Positions 54,248 to 64,000 of a DNA stretch of 64,000 nt are shown in pieces. The notes below the pieces were generated by a model that worked only from the letters and a program-made list of their open reading frames with translations, was not told the origin of the DNA and did no database searches. A program made the position numbers and the translations under genes. How positions within the stretch are numbered: position 1 is the first letter of the stretch; each line of letters begins with the position of its first letter. Origin of the DNA: Breviolum minutum Mf 1.05b.01 (taxonomy: Eukaryota > Sar > Dinophyceae > Suessiales > Symbiodiniaceae); contig DF239085.1 in NCBI GenBank assembly GCA_000507305.1, positions 84,807-148,806 on the forward strand, read 5' to 3'.

Positions 54248-54373
54248 TACCTGGAACCCCAAACAAACATTTATAAATGGATGTTTGGTGAAACAACAAT
54301 ATTTTCTATATCAAGATTTGGAATCATCCAATTGAAACAAGCATTTATAAATGGTTGTTTGGGGTTCCAGGTA
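54248..54373. mobile_element. Foldback element with TACCTGGAACCCCAAACAA ends
   Basis: TACCTGGAACCCCAAACAAAC with ATTTATAAATGG pairs with ATTTATAAATGGTTGTTTGG and GGTTCCAGGTA. Confidence 0.8.
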
Positions 54374-54472
54374 GTACTGTTGATAGCGGAAATTGTTGTG
54401 GCTGCCAATCCTGAAAAAAACTACAGTTTAGGGGGGTTTTGTAGATTTCCAGCCATCAACAGTATCAATGTA
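54370..54472. mobile_element. MITE-like foldback, family G
   Basis: GTACTGTTGATAGCGGAAAT pairs with ATTTCCAGCCATCAACAGTA. It abuts the preceding foldback. Confidence 0.65.
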
Positions 54473-54522
54473 TCAAGGTAAAATAACCCCAGTGAACCAC
54501 CAACATTAACCCCCAACTAACT

Positions 54523-54597
54523 CCATTTGCTCAATGTATGGAATATTCACCTTTGTGGTAAATGTAGGCAAAGATTCCATACATGGAGCATATGGGA
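54523..54597. mobile_element. MITE-like foldback, family F, short copy
   Basis: TTTGCTCAATGTATGGAATAT pairs with ATTCCATACATGGAGCATATG. Confidence 0.7.
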
Positions 54598-55614
54598 ACC
54601 ATTGACTGAAACTTTCTGAAAGCCATCACTTCGCACCATTTTTGTTGTTGCCAAGAATGGCAACCACAAAAGTAGTGGATAAATCTCAATATACATGCCG
54701 GCAGGGCCAACCAAATTGATACGAGACAAAACTTCCGTGTGCAAGAATGTGATACTTGCTGATCTTGCTGTATGTTGATTGGAGTCTAACCCGGTTGTCT
54801 TGGCCACTGAATGAATTTGTCCTTTGGCTCTTGACATATCTCATTGGTTTGGTGCAGCAAAATATGGCACAGGGAATACGGTGTACAACAATTCAAGGGC
54901 TTTTTTTGAACAAAAAATGACATCGTCGAAAAATGTTTCGCATAGGCTCCAAACCTATCCATGTAACACTCCGTCTAAAAAGGGATTTTCCCCGAAGGAA
55001 ACTTTTGGCCGCCGGCTGGGCTGCTTGGTCTTTACCTTACCCCCCAGAAATCTAACATAGATACCAATAATGGCAATATTTAAAAGGAACCACCTTTTCC
55101 AAACCACCGTGTGGGGTATCCATATTAGTTTTCGGGGGTGTATGAGTCTTGTTTGTCTTTTGTTGTCAGTCTCTTTGGACCATGTCCCTATGTCAACAAA
55201 ACAAACATGTAGCACCGGTAACACACAAAATCCTGGAGCTGAGCCAAAAGGAAGGCAAGCAACAAAAAGACATCTGCAAAAAACTCGAGGATACCTGAAC
55301 AACCGAACTTAGGATGACATGAATCGTAGTAATTGATTTTATATATTGATTATATAATTTGTGACAAGGAAATAAACACTATAAATGACGGATAGGCATC
55401 ATATCTACATTAACCAAAATCAGTCATATCTTGCCCCCCAAAAAAATGGAGTTTGAACAATCTTGATCGTTTCCTCAATTCCCCCCTATCGAGCAATTCA
55501 TACTCACGTTAGTATCTTCACCTAGTATGTACTGGCAACAAAGGGTTATAAATACGTTTAGCCCAAGGCCCACCCTTTTCTCCGGAAGAATCAGTTCCAA
55601 GATGGCATTGGCAT

Positions 55615-55695
55615 TCCCACACCATCCATGGGACTTTACCTACATTTACTATAAACTTAAGCCAAATGCAGGTAAATACACCATCCTTGTATCAT
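55615..55695. mobile_element. MITE-like foldback, family F, diverged
   Basis: ACACCATCCATGGGAC, TTTACCTACATTTAC and GCAGGTAAATACACCATCC. Confidence 0.6.
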
Positions 55696-55741
55696 ATATT
55701 ATTTACCTATACATTTACGAGTAAAACATAACCATTCATGT

Positions 55742-55857
55742 ACCCTAAGAATCCAGACCCCTCCCTAGAATAGGATTGAGGGTTCCAATCCTATCCCCAC
55801 AATAGGATTGTAGGGTTAATCCCTTTCTTAGGACATACCTGGATCCTTAGGGGTATG
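55742..55857. mobile_element. MITE-like foldback, family H
   Basis: CCCTAAGAATCCAGACCCC pairs with CCTGGATCCTTAGGGG. AGGGTTCCAATCCTATCCCC lies inside. Confidence 0.75.
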
Positions 55858-55884
55858 TGAATACACCATACATGGATGCTATGG

Positions 55885-56195
55885 GCATTATGATTGGCCT
55901 TGAAAGCCTCGGAGTTGGGAGCTGAAAGATTTTCAATGAACCTCTTGAAACCTGGCACCGAGTTGGCATCAACTGTCAAAATTCTCAGATGATGAGACAA
56001 AGGCTGGACCCAAATCACCTCCAAAAATACATCATATCTTAGGTTCTTTATATTGGAATTCTCAGTTTCGGTGAGCCAGGGATGCCAACAGGGTTGCCGT
56101 TGTACTGGGTTTTTTCGATATAATTTACCAGGCCCTCGGCCATGTTTGTTAGAGTCCCATTGATCCCATAAAAGGATATAAAAGGTGGTACCCTT
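55885..56195 (-). CDS. Candidate exon with HHLRILTVDANSVPGFKRFI
   Basis: A minus frame of about 100-135 codons reads KLYRKNPVQRQPCWHPWLTE, then VFLEVIWVQPLSHHLRILTV, then DANSVPGFKRFIENLSAPNS. Composition and lack of repeats make this the most gene-like piece between 52 and 57 kb. The last residues (SIHVW...) run into a foldback element, so the 3' border lies near 55900. No family is recognised. Confidence 0.5.
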
Positions 56196-56499
56196 CATAG
56201 AAAATGTGGGGCCTTTGCCATCTTTTTTTCTGAGTTCGCATTCATAGAAAAAAATCAGTGAAAATATAATAAAATATACCTACCAAATCTAGAGAATCAA
56301 CATGGATCCTATAGATTAGCTTGAGTTGCCTGGAAACTATTCCCAAAATATTCCCCATCCCCAAGGAATTAGTAGTCAGTTGTACCATGCAACGATTCAT
56401 CAACCATCACGTCCAGAGAACAAATCTACAGAGATGGAGATCCCAAAACCTTTTGAACTCCAACAATCCATGAAACATGGAGGGTTTTAAACCCCTAAA

Positions 56500-56609
56500 C
56501 ATATCCCATAAGATCCATGGCACGAACAATATATTTGCCATACATGGATGGTTGATTTTTAGGGTTTTCATTTAGGTAAATATACCAGTCCCATGGATCT
56601 TATGGGCAT
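56500..56609. mobile_element. MITE-like foldback, family F
   Basis: CCCATAAGATCCATGGCACG pairs with CCCATGGATCTTATGGG. Confidence 0.7.
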
Positions 56610-56621
56610 GTTAGAACGAAG

Positions 56622-56735
56622 TTACACCCTGGAAGATTAACATTTTGCACATAATCATGGAGGTTTGGATGATCATGTTCCTTTCTAAATGGTTGATTAG
56701 TAGGTGAACCATGTCAATCTTCCAGGGTGTATATC
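56622..56735. mobile_element. Foldback element, family I relative
   Basis: ACACCCTGGAAGATTAACAT pairs with ATGTCAATCTTCCAGGGTGT. Confidence 0.75.
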
Positions 56736-56792
56736 CCCGAAAAAAATGCAGGAAAAATGTGTGGATTTCCACCCATGGAAACGTCAATACAC

Positions 56793-56898
56793 AACTGAAA
56801 ACTAACATGTCCCCTAAAAGGTGACCATTTCAGTAGGGAATACATTTTCCAACCATCAATTTTCAGGGGACATGTTAGTTTTTTTAGGGGTGTATGTC
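56793..56898. mobile_element. MITE-like foldback, family I
   Basis: ACTGAAAACTAACATGTCCCC pairs with GGGGACATGTTAGTTTTTT. Confidence 0.75.
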
Positions 56899-57724
56899 AA
56901 CTTTCACCCCACATCACGGGGGAATCACCGGAGATCTCCTGAGTCCACCAAGTGACGTCCATGGGCCGCCAAATTGGGCCAGGTCTTGGAAGCGTTAGCG
57001 TTGAAAAACTAGAGGTTTTTAACCCTCCAAAACAAGGTCCAACTTCCCCCCTCAAAACAAGGGTTTTTACATTTGGGTCCCAGGTATATCTTTAAGTTAT
57101 AGTTTGTTGGTATATTTAGCTACATCCATGATTTTTTTCGATTTTTGTTTTCAAGGGTTTTCATGTAGGTAAATCCACTAAAATTAGCACCCTGGAAGAA
57201 TAGCATCGAACCCATGTAGAAAGGATAGATGATCTGAACGAAAAAACCTCCATGGTTGATGTTCCAGCCGTTTTTTGAGGGGTGTAGCTGCTACCATGTA
57301 TATTTTTGTTTAAGGTGTAGCTGCTACATGTATATTTTTTGAAAGGTGTAGCATCCATGTATCATTTTAGAGGCCTTTTCAAATGCCCATCATTCGAAAA
57401 ATATCCATTCCCAAACCATGTGTGGTATATGTACCTACATTCACCGCACAACTCAACCAAATTTGGGACCTTTGACCTTTTGAGTTTTGTAAGGCTTGAA
57501 ATGTACAAGGTGGGCCCCAACCAGAGATAAATGGAGATAATGGAGTGAAACCACCCCTATAAGGTAGGGTGATATTTCACCCCAGTTACCCATATATTTT
57601 TGGCCATTGATGAGTTATTTCACTCCATTTATGACGGTTGGCTCGGGGCGCACCTGGTGGAAAATTACACCATTTCTTTTGGATTTCCGTCCCGAAAGTT
57701 CATGAAGAACTGTTGCTCATGTTT

Positions 57725-58032
57725 CAACTGAGCACCAACCAGGTTTTTGTTGCTAAAAGTTGTTCATCACATCGCCCCAAGATATGTGGAATTTCCATCA
57801 TGACAGCTTTCATGTCTAATCTTTCTTCTCGCATCCAGTTCAATGAAAGATGATTGCCAAAGGAGCATGCGGGTCCTGTAGTCTTCCATTTGCATCCTCG
57901 AGTGCTCCAGGTCAACACGAGCCTCTAACAGAAGCAGTTGTGCCTGGACGCAATTGGCTCTATCTCTCCTGATTTGGGCGGCGTCCTCCCGGTGCCCGCC
58001 CCGGTTTGCACTTTCCTGCATTGCTTCTCTCA
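57725..58032 (-). CDS. Candidate coiled-coil exon (QAQLLLLEARVDLEHSRMQM)
   Basis: After TTGAG|AG the minus frame reads EAMQESANRGGHREDAAQIR, then QAQLLLLEARVDLEHSRMQM and EDYRTRMLLWQSSFIELDAR. The heptad-like spacing of Leu suggests a coiled coil. Toward the 3' end another frame takes over (RLDMKAVMMEIPHILGRCDE), so there is an unresolved splice or a single-base shift near 57830. Confidence 0.55.
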
Positions 58033-58299
58033 AGAGAAATCACCAGCTAGTGCAATTCATTTCCTGCCATGCGTTTGAAACCCAGGCTCCCCCCCAATAG
58101 TGACAGAACTGGCACACAACAGTCCTGCTGTACAACAAATGCCAATGATTCGATTGTGGCTGTCCACATCTCCTGGTAAGAATTGCGGCTCCCAATACAG
58201 GGAACGTATAGCCAATGCACTCCAGGCGGTCCAAGCGAAATACCAAAACCCAACATTTCTCTTGCACAAAAATCAACCAACTGTAGACAAATATACCAA

Positions 58300-58406
58300 A
58301 CCTGGTTGGTGGTTGAACCAACCCATCTGAAAAATATGTTTCAAATTCCCCATCTTTCCCTAAATAGGGGTGAAACATAAAAAATATTTGAGTTGCCACC
58401 ACCCAG
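58300..58406. mobile_element. MITE-like foldback, family C
   Basis: CTGGTTGGTGGTTGAACCAACC pairs with GAGTTGCCACCACCCAG. Confidence 0.8.
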
Positions 58407-58517
58407 AAACCCATGGATGCTAAGGGACAATATCTTTTGAAAAGAAATTACCCTTCACCTCAGGATGAGGGCATGGACCAGACCGCATGAATGATCAAAG
58501 GCTATGAGATCAATGAA

Positions 58518-58628
58518 ATATGGCTGTTTCCAAAAACAGGGGTACCCCAAAATGGATGGTTTATGATGGAAAACCCTATTAAAATGGATGATTTGGGGGT
58601 ACCATTATTTTTGGAAACACCCAAATAG
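58518..58628. mobile_element. MITE-like foldback, family B
   Basis: TGGCTGTTTCCAAAAACAGG pairs with TATTTTTGGAAACACCCA. Confidence 0.8.
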
Positions 58629-58797
58629 CCCTGAAATCAAAGTTGGAACGGCTTATTTTCCCTACTAAATATGCCCTAAGAATCCAGGACTATCCTCAAT
58701 GGGATTGGATCCCTTAATACCACTCTAGGGAAGGGTTTGGATTCTTAGGGATGTAATTCCATCCTTACAGAAAAACATACAAATGTTGAGAAAAAAC

Positions 58798-58918
58798 ACA
58801 TATACCCTCCCTAAAACTAAAACTAATATAGCACCTGAAAATAGAATTTTGCCAGGAGGAAAGGAGTATTCCAAACATCAATTTTCAGGGGCTATATTGG
58901 TTCTAGAGAAGGTAATCA
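58798..58918. mobile_element. Foldback element, family I relative
   Basis: ACCCTCCCTAAAACTAAAAC, then CACCTGAAAATAGAATTTTG, pairs with ATCAATTTTCAGGGGCTATA and TTCTAGAGAAGGT. Confidence 0.6.
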
Positions 58919-59303
58919 AGGTAAAGAGGAAAAAAAACAGGCTATAAACAAGTTATACCTGAAACCCTTTGATGACCCTTGTGGCGATTAGAAGGTGGGA
59001 CCTTCTTTTGTTTCGAAAAAATAAAAGACAAATTTGAGTTCCAGGTAGGTACATCGGATCCTAACAAGTCCCTAAGAATCCCAAGGGCCCCCTCGTGATC
59101 CATCGGGACCCAGGTCAATGGAGATGGGAGAGATCAGGAAAATTTGGATTCATCGGATTCTATTGTTGACCAACGGATCCTTAGGGAACATAATTTGGAG
59201 GGTATACCTTTCCAAAATCCTCGGTCCGGTATGCCTGGAAAAACCTGAAAACACCAAATTTCGTACCGTATGAGTGGAGAAAAGTTTGGAAGCCGCTAAA
59301 TAT

Positions 59304-59320
59304 AGATAGCTAGCTAGCTA

Positions 59321-59357
<37 letters not shown>

Positions 59358-59396
59358 ATGGATGGATGGATGGATGGATGGATGGATGGATGGATA
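59304..59396. repeat. Graded tetranucleotide microsatellite (GCTA)n(GCTG)n(GATG)n
   Basis: Three related 4-base repeats follow each other without a break: four GCTA, about nine GCTG, about eleven GATG. Minus-strand translations ([17 protein letters not shown]) are repeat artefacts. Confidence 0.95.
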
Positions 59397-59956
59397 GAAT
59401 GACTTGGCCCCCACACATCTTTCGTATTGAACAATTCTTCGACCTTGTGTTCGGCAATGGGTTCCCACAAGTGGCAACAGGTAAGTGCAAACTACGCATT
59501 TGCAAGTTCCACCGTTCCACTCTATCCCTAGACATCCCAAATCCTCCAAATACCTGGTGAGGATCAGTGATTGGGGCCCCTAGCAGTTCTACCTAGGATT
59601 AAAACTCTTACTTTACTTACAATCAATGGTCTATAACCCCAGTTACTCATGTATAGGTGCTATAACTCAATTATTAGTTAGGCTCGGGGCCCATCTTGTA
59701 GGAGTCATTCACCATGTTTGCTTGAAGCCTAAAATTTCTCGGCACATCACAAACCTCAAATGCCTTGTTTCCTGGCGACTTTCTACACCTTGAAAAGTGC
59801 CCCCCAGCACCAGGACTCCTAAGATTCCCTTACTACTAAAGGACTCCCAGGCTCCGAATACACGAAAAGTGAAAAGGCGGATAGGTACAGTCAATCTACA
59901 GTCATGATGGGATAATATGGTATGGATAAGATAAATGGGATTGGATTCACGTTCTG

Positions 59957-60073
59957 TTACCCTCCCTGAAACATCAACAGTTCGCCCATGAAAAAAAACC
60001 CATGAAATTCCTGCTAGATATACCCATCCAAAAAATGGTGGGATTTTCTATGGCGATGTGTTAGTTTACCAGG
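59957..60073. mobile_element. Foldback element, family I relative
   Basis: TACCCTCCCTGAAACATCAAC pairs with GTTAGTTTACCAGGAGGGTA. Confidence 0.7.
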
Positions 60074-60605
60074 AGGGTATCAATTCATTCCAATTAAAAC
60101 CACGACCTTCGAAATTCGAAGGAGTTTTTCGGGGGGTCCAGAGTTGTCAATGCAAACGGTTTAGGTAAATGATAGTCTGACAGGTTACAAGGGAAGTCTT
60201 CATCAGCTGCCGGTTTCAACCCATTTACAAAAATAACATTGGGAATGGTGCCACATGCTACATGATTGCTACATGCAAGGAATATTTTTACCTACTATAA
60301 ACATGTACCATCAACATAAGTATACATATTCATATATTTTATATCATATTACATACAAAAAAACTAAATGCAGTTGTGCAACTTGTACATCGAGTCATAT
60401 CAGGTATAATGTACAGTAACTGCATACATTTTGAATATCCTCTCAAAACTCCCCACAAGTTGTGACCTTTAAGTTGATTCGACTTCAAAATTTCACTTCT
60501 CAGGGTCCCAACTTTGACAAAACTGACCAACGTTCCGACCAAAAAACGTCTTCCAGGAGAAGTTTAAGCGGGCTGACCTAAAACAACCCCCCACTATAGG
60601 TCCTG

Positions 60606-60713
60606 TGGTGGTTGAACCAACCCCTTTTGAAAAATATTATCATAGTCAAAATGGGTTCATCTTCCCCAATTTTCGGGGTGAACATAGAAATTGCACCAGA
60701 AACCACCAGCTAG
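60606..60713. mobile_element. MITE-like foldback, family C
   Basis: GTGGTGGTTGAACCAACCCC pairs with AGAAACCACCAGCTAG. TTTTCGGGGTGAACATAG lies inside. Confidence 0.7.
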
Positions 60714-60864
60714 AATCCAAATTTGGATCTTCCTCCCAGGAGCTTACATGTGTCGGTTTAACGTTGGGATTCTAGGGAGCACCTAAAAAACTGTTTCATG
60801 CCATCAACCGGTGGTGTGGGGGTGGTTAGGGGGGTGTCATCAGATCCAACTGGATCCCATGTCA

Positions 60865-61005
60865 TCAACCACCTGAGCTTGAGCTGGGCTCTTGGACATT
60901 CAAAAGTTGTGTGTTGGCCCTCTTGGGTTTTCTCTTCAATTTTGGTCGCACCACTTGCTGAGACTGCATGGCGCGTCCGCCAAGAAGAGAGATGCAGGAA
61001 CTATT
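60865..61005 (-). CDS. Candidate basic exon (QSQQVVRPKLKRKPKRANTQ)
   Basis: The minus frame reads RAMQSQQVVRPKLKRKPKRA then NTQLLNVQEPSSSSGG. The cluster RPKLKRKPKR could be a nuclear localisation signal. No known domain; borders uncertain. Confidence 0.4.
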   Translation of the reverse strand, partial: NSSCISLLGGRAMQSQQVVRPKLKRKPKRANTQLLNVQEPSSSSGG

Positions 61006-61199
61006 TCCCCCACCCCACCCCCAGGTGGAAATAAGAACCAAGAGCATTTTTCTGTTGATTCTGCTAGAGGCAGGTTGTTGTGTTTAGTAGAAATCGTAGC
61101 AGCATACCTATACCTTATGTCAAACAACAAAAAAAACTTGCATAACAAAAACCGTTATCATTCAATAAAAAATGACGACTAAAATCACGACTTGAATAG

Positions 61200-61740
61200 T
61201 TGTTTTCTTATAGTATACAAAACCCTACATGTTTTACCATAAAAATCCACCGAATTCATGTAGGAACTATCAACGCTGGCGAGCTTAAAAGCTCCAGGGT
61301 TTTTAAGGTTGAGGCCCCGAAGGCCCATCAGAAGTTTCACCCAACAAAAAACCGGCCCGAGGCCTTTTTTGTTTGGGAAAAACAACGTTTCTACCGTGGT
61401 TTTTTAGATATGTTTCTTATTGTGTGTTTGTTTTTCTTCCCAAATTACCAACCAAAAACAGATGAAAATATGTTGTTTATAGTGTTTTTTACCCACAACA
61501 TTGCAGGCATGGTAGGGAATCTTTTGATATTATGTGAAAATCTTCAGGTGTTTTCTGCCTTTTTGTTTGGAAGAGTTCTGGGTATGTTTTCAAACGCAAA
61601 CTTGATTGATGCATTCCTGGAAGCTTGTCGGCAAGTTTTCCAGCCAATTTCTTTGGGCAAACGGCGCGAATCACGAAGTTTTGGGGGTGGATTCACTGGG
61701 GATCTTGATGAAACAGTCCCGGCCCATCATTCATGGGACT
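61200..61740. other. Block with long open frames on both strands, strand undecided
   Basis: A + frame stays open for 220 codons (61200-61862), but its last 40 codons translate a family B foldback. A minus frame in the same block reads KKLAGKLADKLPGMHQSSLR then LKTYPELFQTKRQKTPED. Both look partly protein-like and neither has a motif. Confidence 0.35.
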
Positions 61741-61742
61741 TG

Positions 61743-61835
61743 TATATGGATGTTTCCGAAAATAGCGGTACCCCCAAATCATCCATTTTAGCAGAGTTTG
61801 GGGTAATTATCCCTATTTTTGGAAACACCCATATT
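61743..61835. mobile_element. MITE-like foldback, family B
   Basis: TATGGATGTTTCCGAAAATAGC pairs with CTATTTTTGGAAACACCCATA. Confidence 0.75.
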
Positions 61836-62444
61836 TACCTACTTATCTGTAGAAAGTCATAGATTTCAGATGATTTCAGTGAGTTCAGGACCCAAAATAT
61901 TGAGACATGTCAACAAAAGTTCAAGTTTCCATACAAGGTGTGCCCTGTCACCAGTTATAGGGCAGAATAACTCCTTTAAGTTCGGTGAAACAACCCGAGC
62001 TACCCATGTATTTTCGGCCATTTATTGGGGGCTATGACGGGTTATGACCCCATTTATAACGGATGTAAGAAATCTTTCTGGTTCGCATCCTGGTCCGTTG
62101 CTATGGGTCTGGTTGTCAAAATAAATCGCGGAAATCAAGTAAATCAAACAAAGCAGCCTTTTGCATCATTTCTTTTCTGACAATTTCTAACTATACCCAC
62201 TTGTACAAGCATATATGTGTCCAAATTGAAATACTTCAACCAAACTAGATTTCGTTGAAATAAAGGGACTTCCCTTACTAAACCCAGCATTTTAAGGCTT
62301 CAGCCGTGTTTTTTTTTTGTCGCGAGCTAATGAGAGACCAGGTCAAATTTAAATTACCGGAGGTTGAAAGGTCACCCTGGATATCAAGTTCGATATGCTC
62401 GGATTTGCGACTCAACAAAACAAATCTCCCAAATGGTCCCTAGG

Positions 62445-62548
62445 GATCCAATCACCTTTTGAGAATGGTAATGGAACCTAAATACCTTTCTAAGGAGGTG
62501 ATTATACACCCCAATCATCATCTGAGAAGGTGATTGGATCCTATACGT
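62445..62548. mobile_element. Foldback element with AGGGATCCAATCACC ends
   Basis: GGGATCCAATCACCTTTTGAG pairs with CTGAGAAGGTGATTGGATCC. Related to the unit at 45115-45236. Confidence 0.75.
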
Positions 62549-62582
62549 AGGGGTGGTTTGATAGTGCTGCCCATATCGGATA

Positions 62583-62668
62583 TGTCCTAAGCATCCAGGA
62601 TTACCCCTCCTATATTCCTATCAATCCCTATTCGATCGGGAGGAGTCTGGATTCTTAGGGGGGATGAA
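62583..62668. mobile_element. Family H foldback, short copy
   Basis: TGTCCTAAGCATCCAGGATT pairs with GAGTCTGGATTCTTAGGGG. Confidence 0.6.
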
Positions 62669-63194
62669 CCCCATGGTACAATCCGCAAAAACGTCCCAAA
62701 AAAAACAAATGCCAGGTATCTACAGTAGATCCTGATCAAAACAGTCAATTGATTATCTTAAACTTTAAGTTGGAGTCAAAGATAACACACACCCTGCAAT
62801 AGGCTCACGCTCAATAATCCTTGGTTGAAAATCATCCCAGGAACACTTCGATTTGCGTGCGATGCTTAGAAAACAAGTAAACAAAAAAAAACAAATGCTA
62901 CGTAGTACAAAGTAGTGAGTTACATGTACTTTGACAATGGTACAAATCCAGAAAGACTCAAAGCAATTGAACAAGCTCTTCAGCACCAAGCAAGCTACTT
63001 CCCACTATGTAATTCAATCCTGTGACGGGATGCCTTGGAACCCAAACTCTACGAGGCAAATCATGCAAAACCTATCATGTTTCAGGGTCTATGTTCAAAA
63101 AACAACACAGAGACCAAACTGCTTATTTTTGTTGAGAAACATGGCTCCAAATACACCTCTGACCACCCATCTTTTTGGATTGTTGCGCGGTAGA

Positions 63195-63310
63195 ACGTCA
63201 TGGTGTTCGGGGCGTTGTCGCACGTGCCGGCCAAAGCGGCTGCTAGAGACTCGCTGGTGCTGTTCGCACAAGCGCAGCGGTGCTAAATCTGGGCACGAAT
63301 CTAGTAGAAA
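63195..63310. other. GC-rich island with coding-like frames on both strands
   Basis: The + frame reads MVFGALSHVPAKAAARDSLV then LFAQAQRC-stop. The minus strand reads ANSTSESLAAALAGTCDNAP. The island stands out from AT-rich flanks and is probably exonic, but the strand cannot be chosen. Confidence 0.35.
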
Positions 63311-63689
63311 AATACCAACTATTGATACCTTCCTCCCTAGAATCTGTTTAAATATGTTGAAGTTGTTGTTTGTTAGCGGCTGTTTCGCTGTTTCACCTTC
63401 CAATTTGACAATTTGATCAAATTTGATCAAGGTACCTTTCTCTATAAAACCAGAATGATTTGAATGATTTAGGTGACAGTTATACATACATATATACATA
63501 AGCAGCTAGCTATCCTAGAATCACTTTGCTGGTCAAGGTCATTTCACCAACATCCAGTAACATCCAGAAGCATGATAAACCTCCCCAAAAGCTAACATGC
63601 CTCAGTCTGGGAAAGCCGGAAAATCATCCTCATTAAACCACCATGATTCGCCCCGATTTTTTGACATTTCGTCGCAACTTTGGCGGCTT

Positions 63690-63810
63690 CTTATCGAAAA
63701 ATTATGGAGGGGGGGCTTTATTTTTCATGGTCGCGGCGAGGGCCACGGCTCTCTTCGACACCTGGCTGGGCTTCGGGATGGTTTTCGCGGCTTCAGGACC
63801 CTTTTATCTA
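63690..63810 (-). CDS. Candidate basic exon (KPSQVSKRAVALAATMKNKA)
   Basis: A minus frame reads KGPEAAKTIPKPSQVSKRAV then ALAATMKNKAPPP, followed by a stop. The frame continues beyond the stop with KKPPKLRRNVKKSG. Lys/Ala/Pro-rich, GC-rich island. It could be the upstream end of a minus-strand gene or a decayed copy. Confidence 0.35.
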
Positions 63811-64000
63811 GAAAGTCTTTAAAAAGAAAAGGACGTATTTACCAGTTTTATTTGCTTCAACTTTTCTAATCCAACATGTTTTTTGAAGTACATATTTCCA
63901 AACACAGTGAAACTGGGTGAATTTGTGTTTTGAGGGGGGCGGTGTGGATATCATTTAGGCTAACTACGGTACATCAAAAGCTTACAACTATGCAAAGTGC

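Noticed and set aside
59310..59549. Pro/Ser/His and Gln/Pro/Ala/Ser repeat peptides on the minus strand
   Set aside because: Products of the tetranucleotide microsatellite.
61200..61862. 220-codon + strand frame as a gene
   Set aside because: The end translates a foldback element, no motif is present, and the minus strand has an equally good alternative.
1..64000. CRISPR arrays, bacterial operons, rRNA or tRNA genes
   Set aside because: Direct repeats present are minisatellites or foldbacks without spacers of even length; no conserved RNA-gene boxes were found by reading.

Overview
The window is nuclear DNA of a eukaryote and looks like a dinoflagellate, most probably Symbiodiniaceae. The evidence is intron-rich genes with short phase-compatible exons, intron ends of the AG|G type, several GC donors beside GT donors, all clear multi-exon genes on one strand, a LINE-type 3' end, and very dense miniature inverted-repeat elements. 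There are no operons, Shine-Dalgarno sites, CRISPR arrays, rRNA genes or tRNA genes that I can see. All family names come from memory of protein families; no search was run.

Layout. 1-1405: a 5'-truncated LINE-like retrotransposon 3' end (+ strand) with an (ATCAGA)n tail, followed by an A-rich degenerate repeat. 2981-3128 and 21447-22047: two halves of one 12-bp minisatellite. 3129-21446: an 18.3-kb segment that I read as one large DNA transposon. It has 274-bp terminal inverted repeats that look identical base for base, and a GGAA duplication on either side. Removing the segment plus one GGAA restores the minisatellite.

Inside the element all three genes run on the minus strand. The first is a small multi-exon gene of unknown function (about 21034 to 19933). 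The second is a 12-exon C5-cytosine DNA methyltransferase with motifs I, II, IV, VI, VIII, IX and X recognisable (19799 to 17169). The third is a very large gene (16873 to 4710, about 30 exons). Its first half resembles a dinoflagellate-expanded family with a Cys cluster followed by an RNase-H-like DDE-type core (DUF7869-like); its second half is of unknown function and ends in a Glu/Pro-rich tail. My working hypothesis is a transposase-like protein travelling with a DNA-modifying enzyme.

22.1-64 kb: a repeat-saturated region with at least nine families of short foldback (MITE-like) elements, some nested in each other, plus microsatellites and one assembly gap flanked by a duplicated block. 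Scattered through it on the minus strand are short coding-like islands, including two Gln-rich exons at 39.6 and 41.5-42.1 kb and a coiled-coil exon at 57.8 kb. They may be exons of one or more long-intron genes. Exon borders there are approximate and gene membership is inferred.
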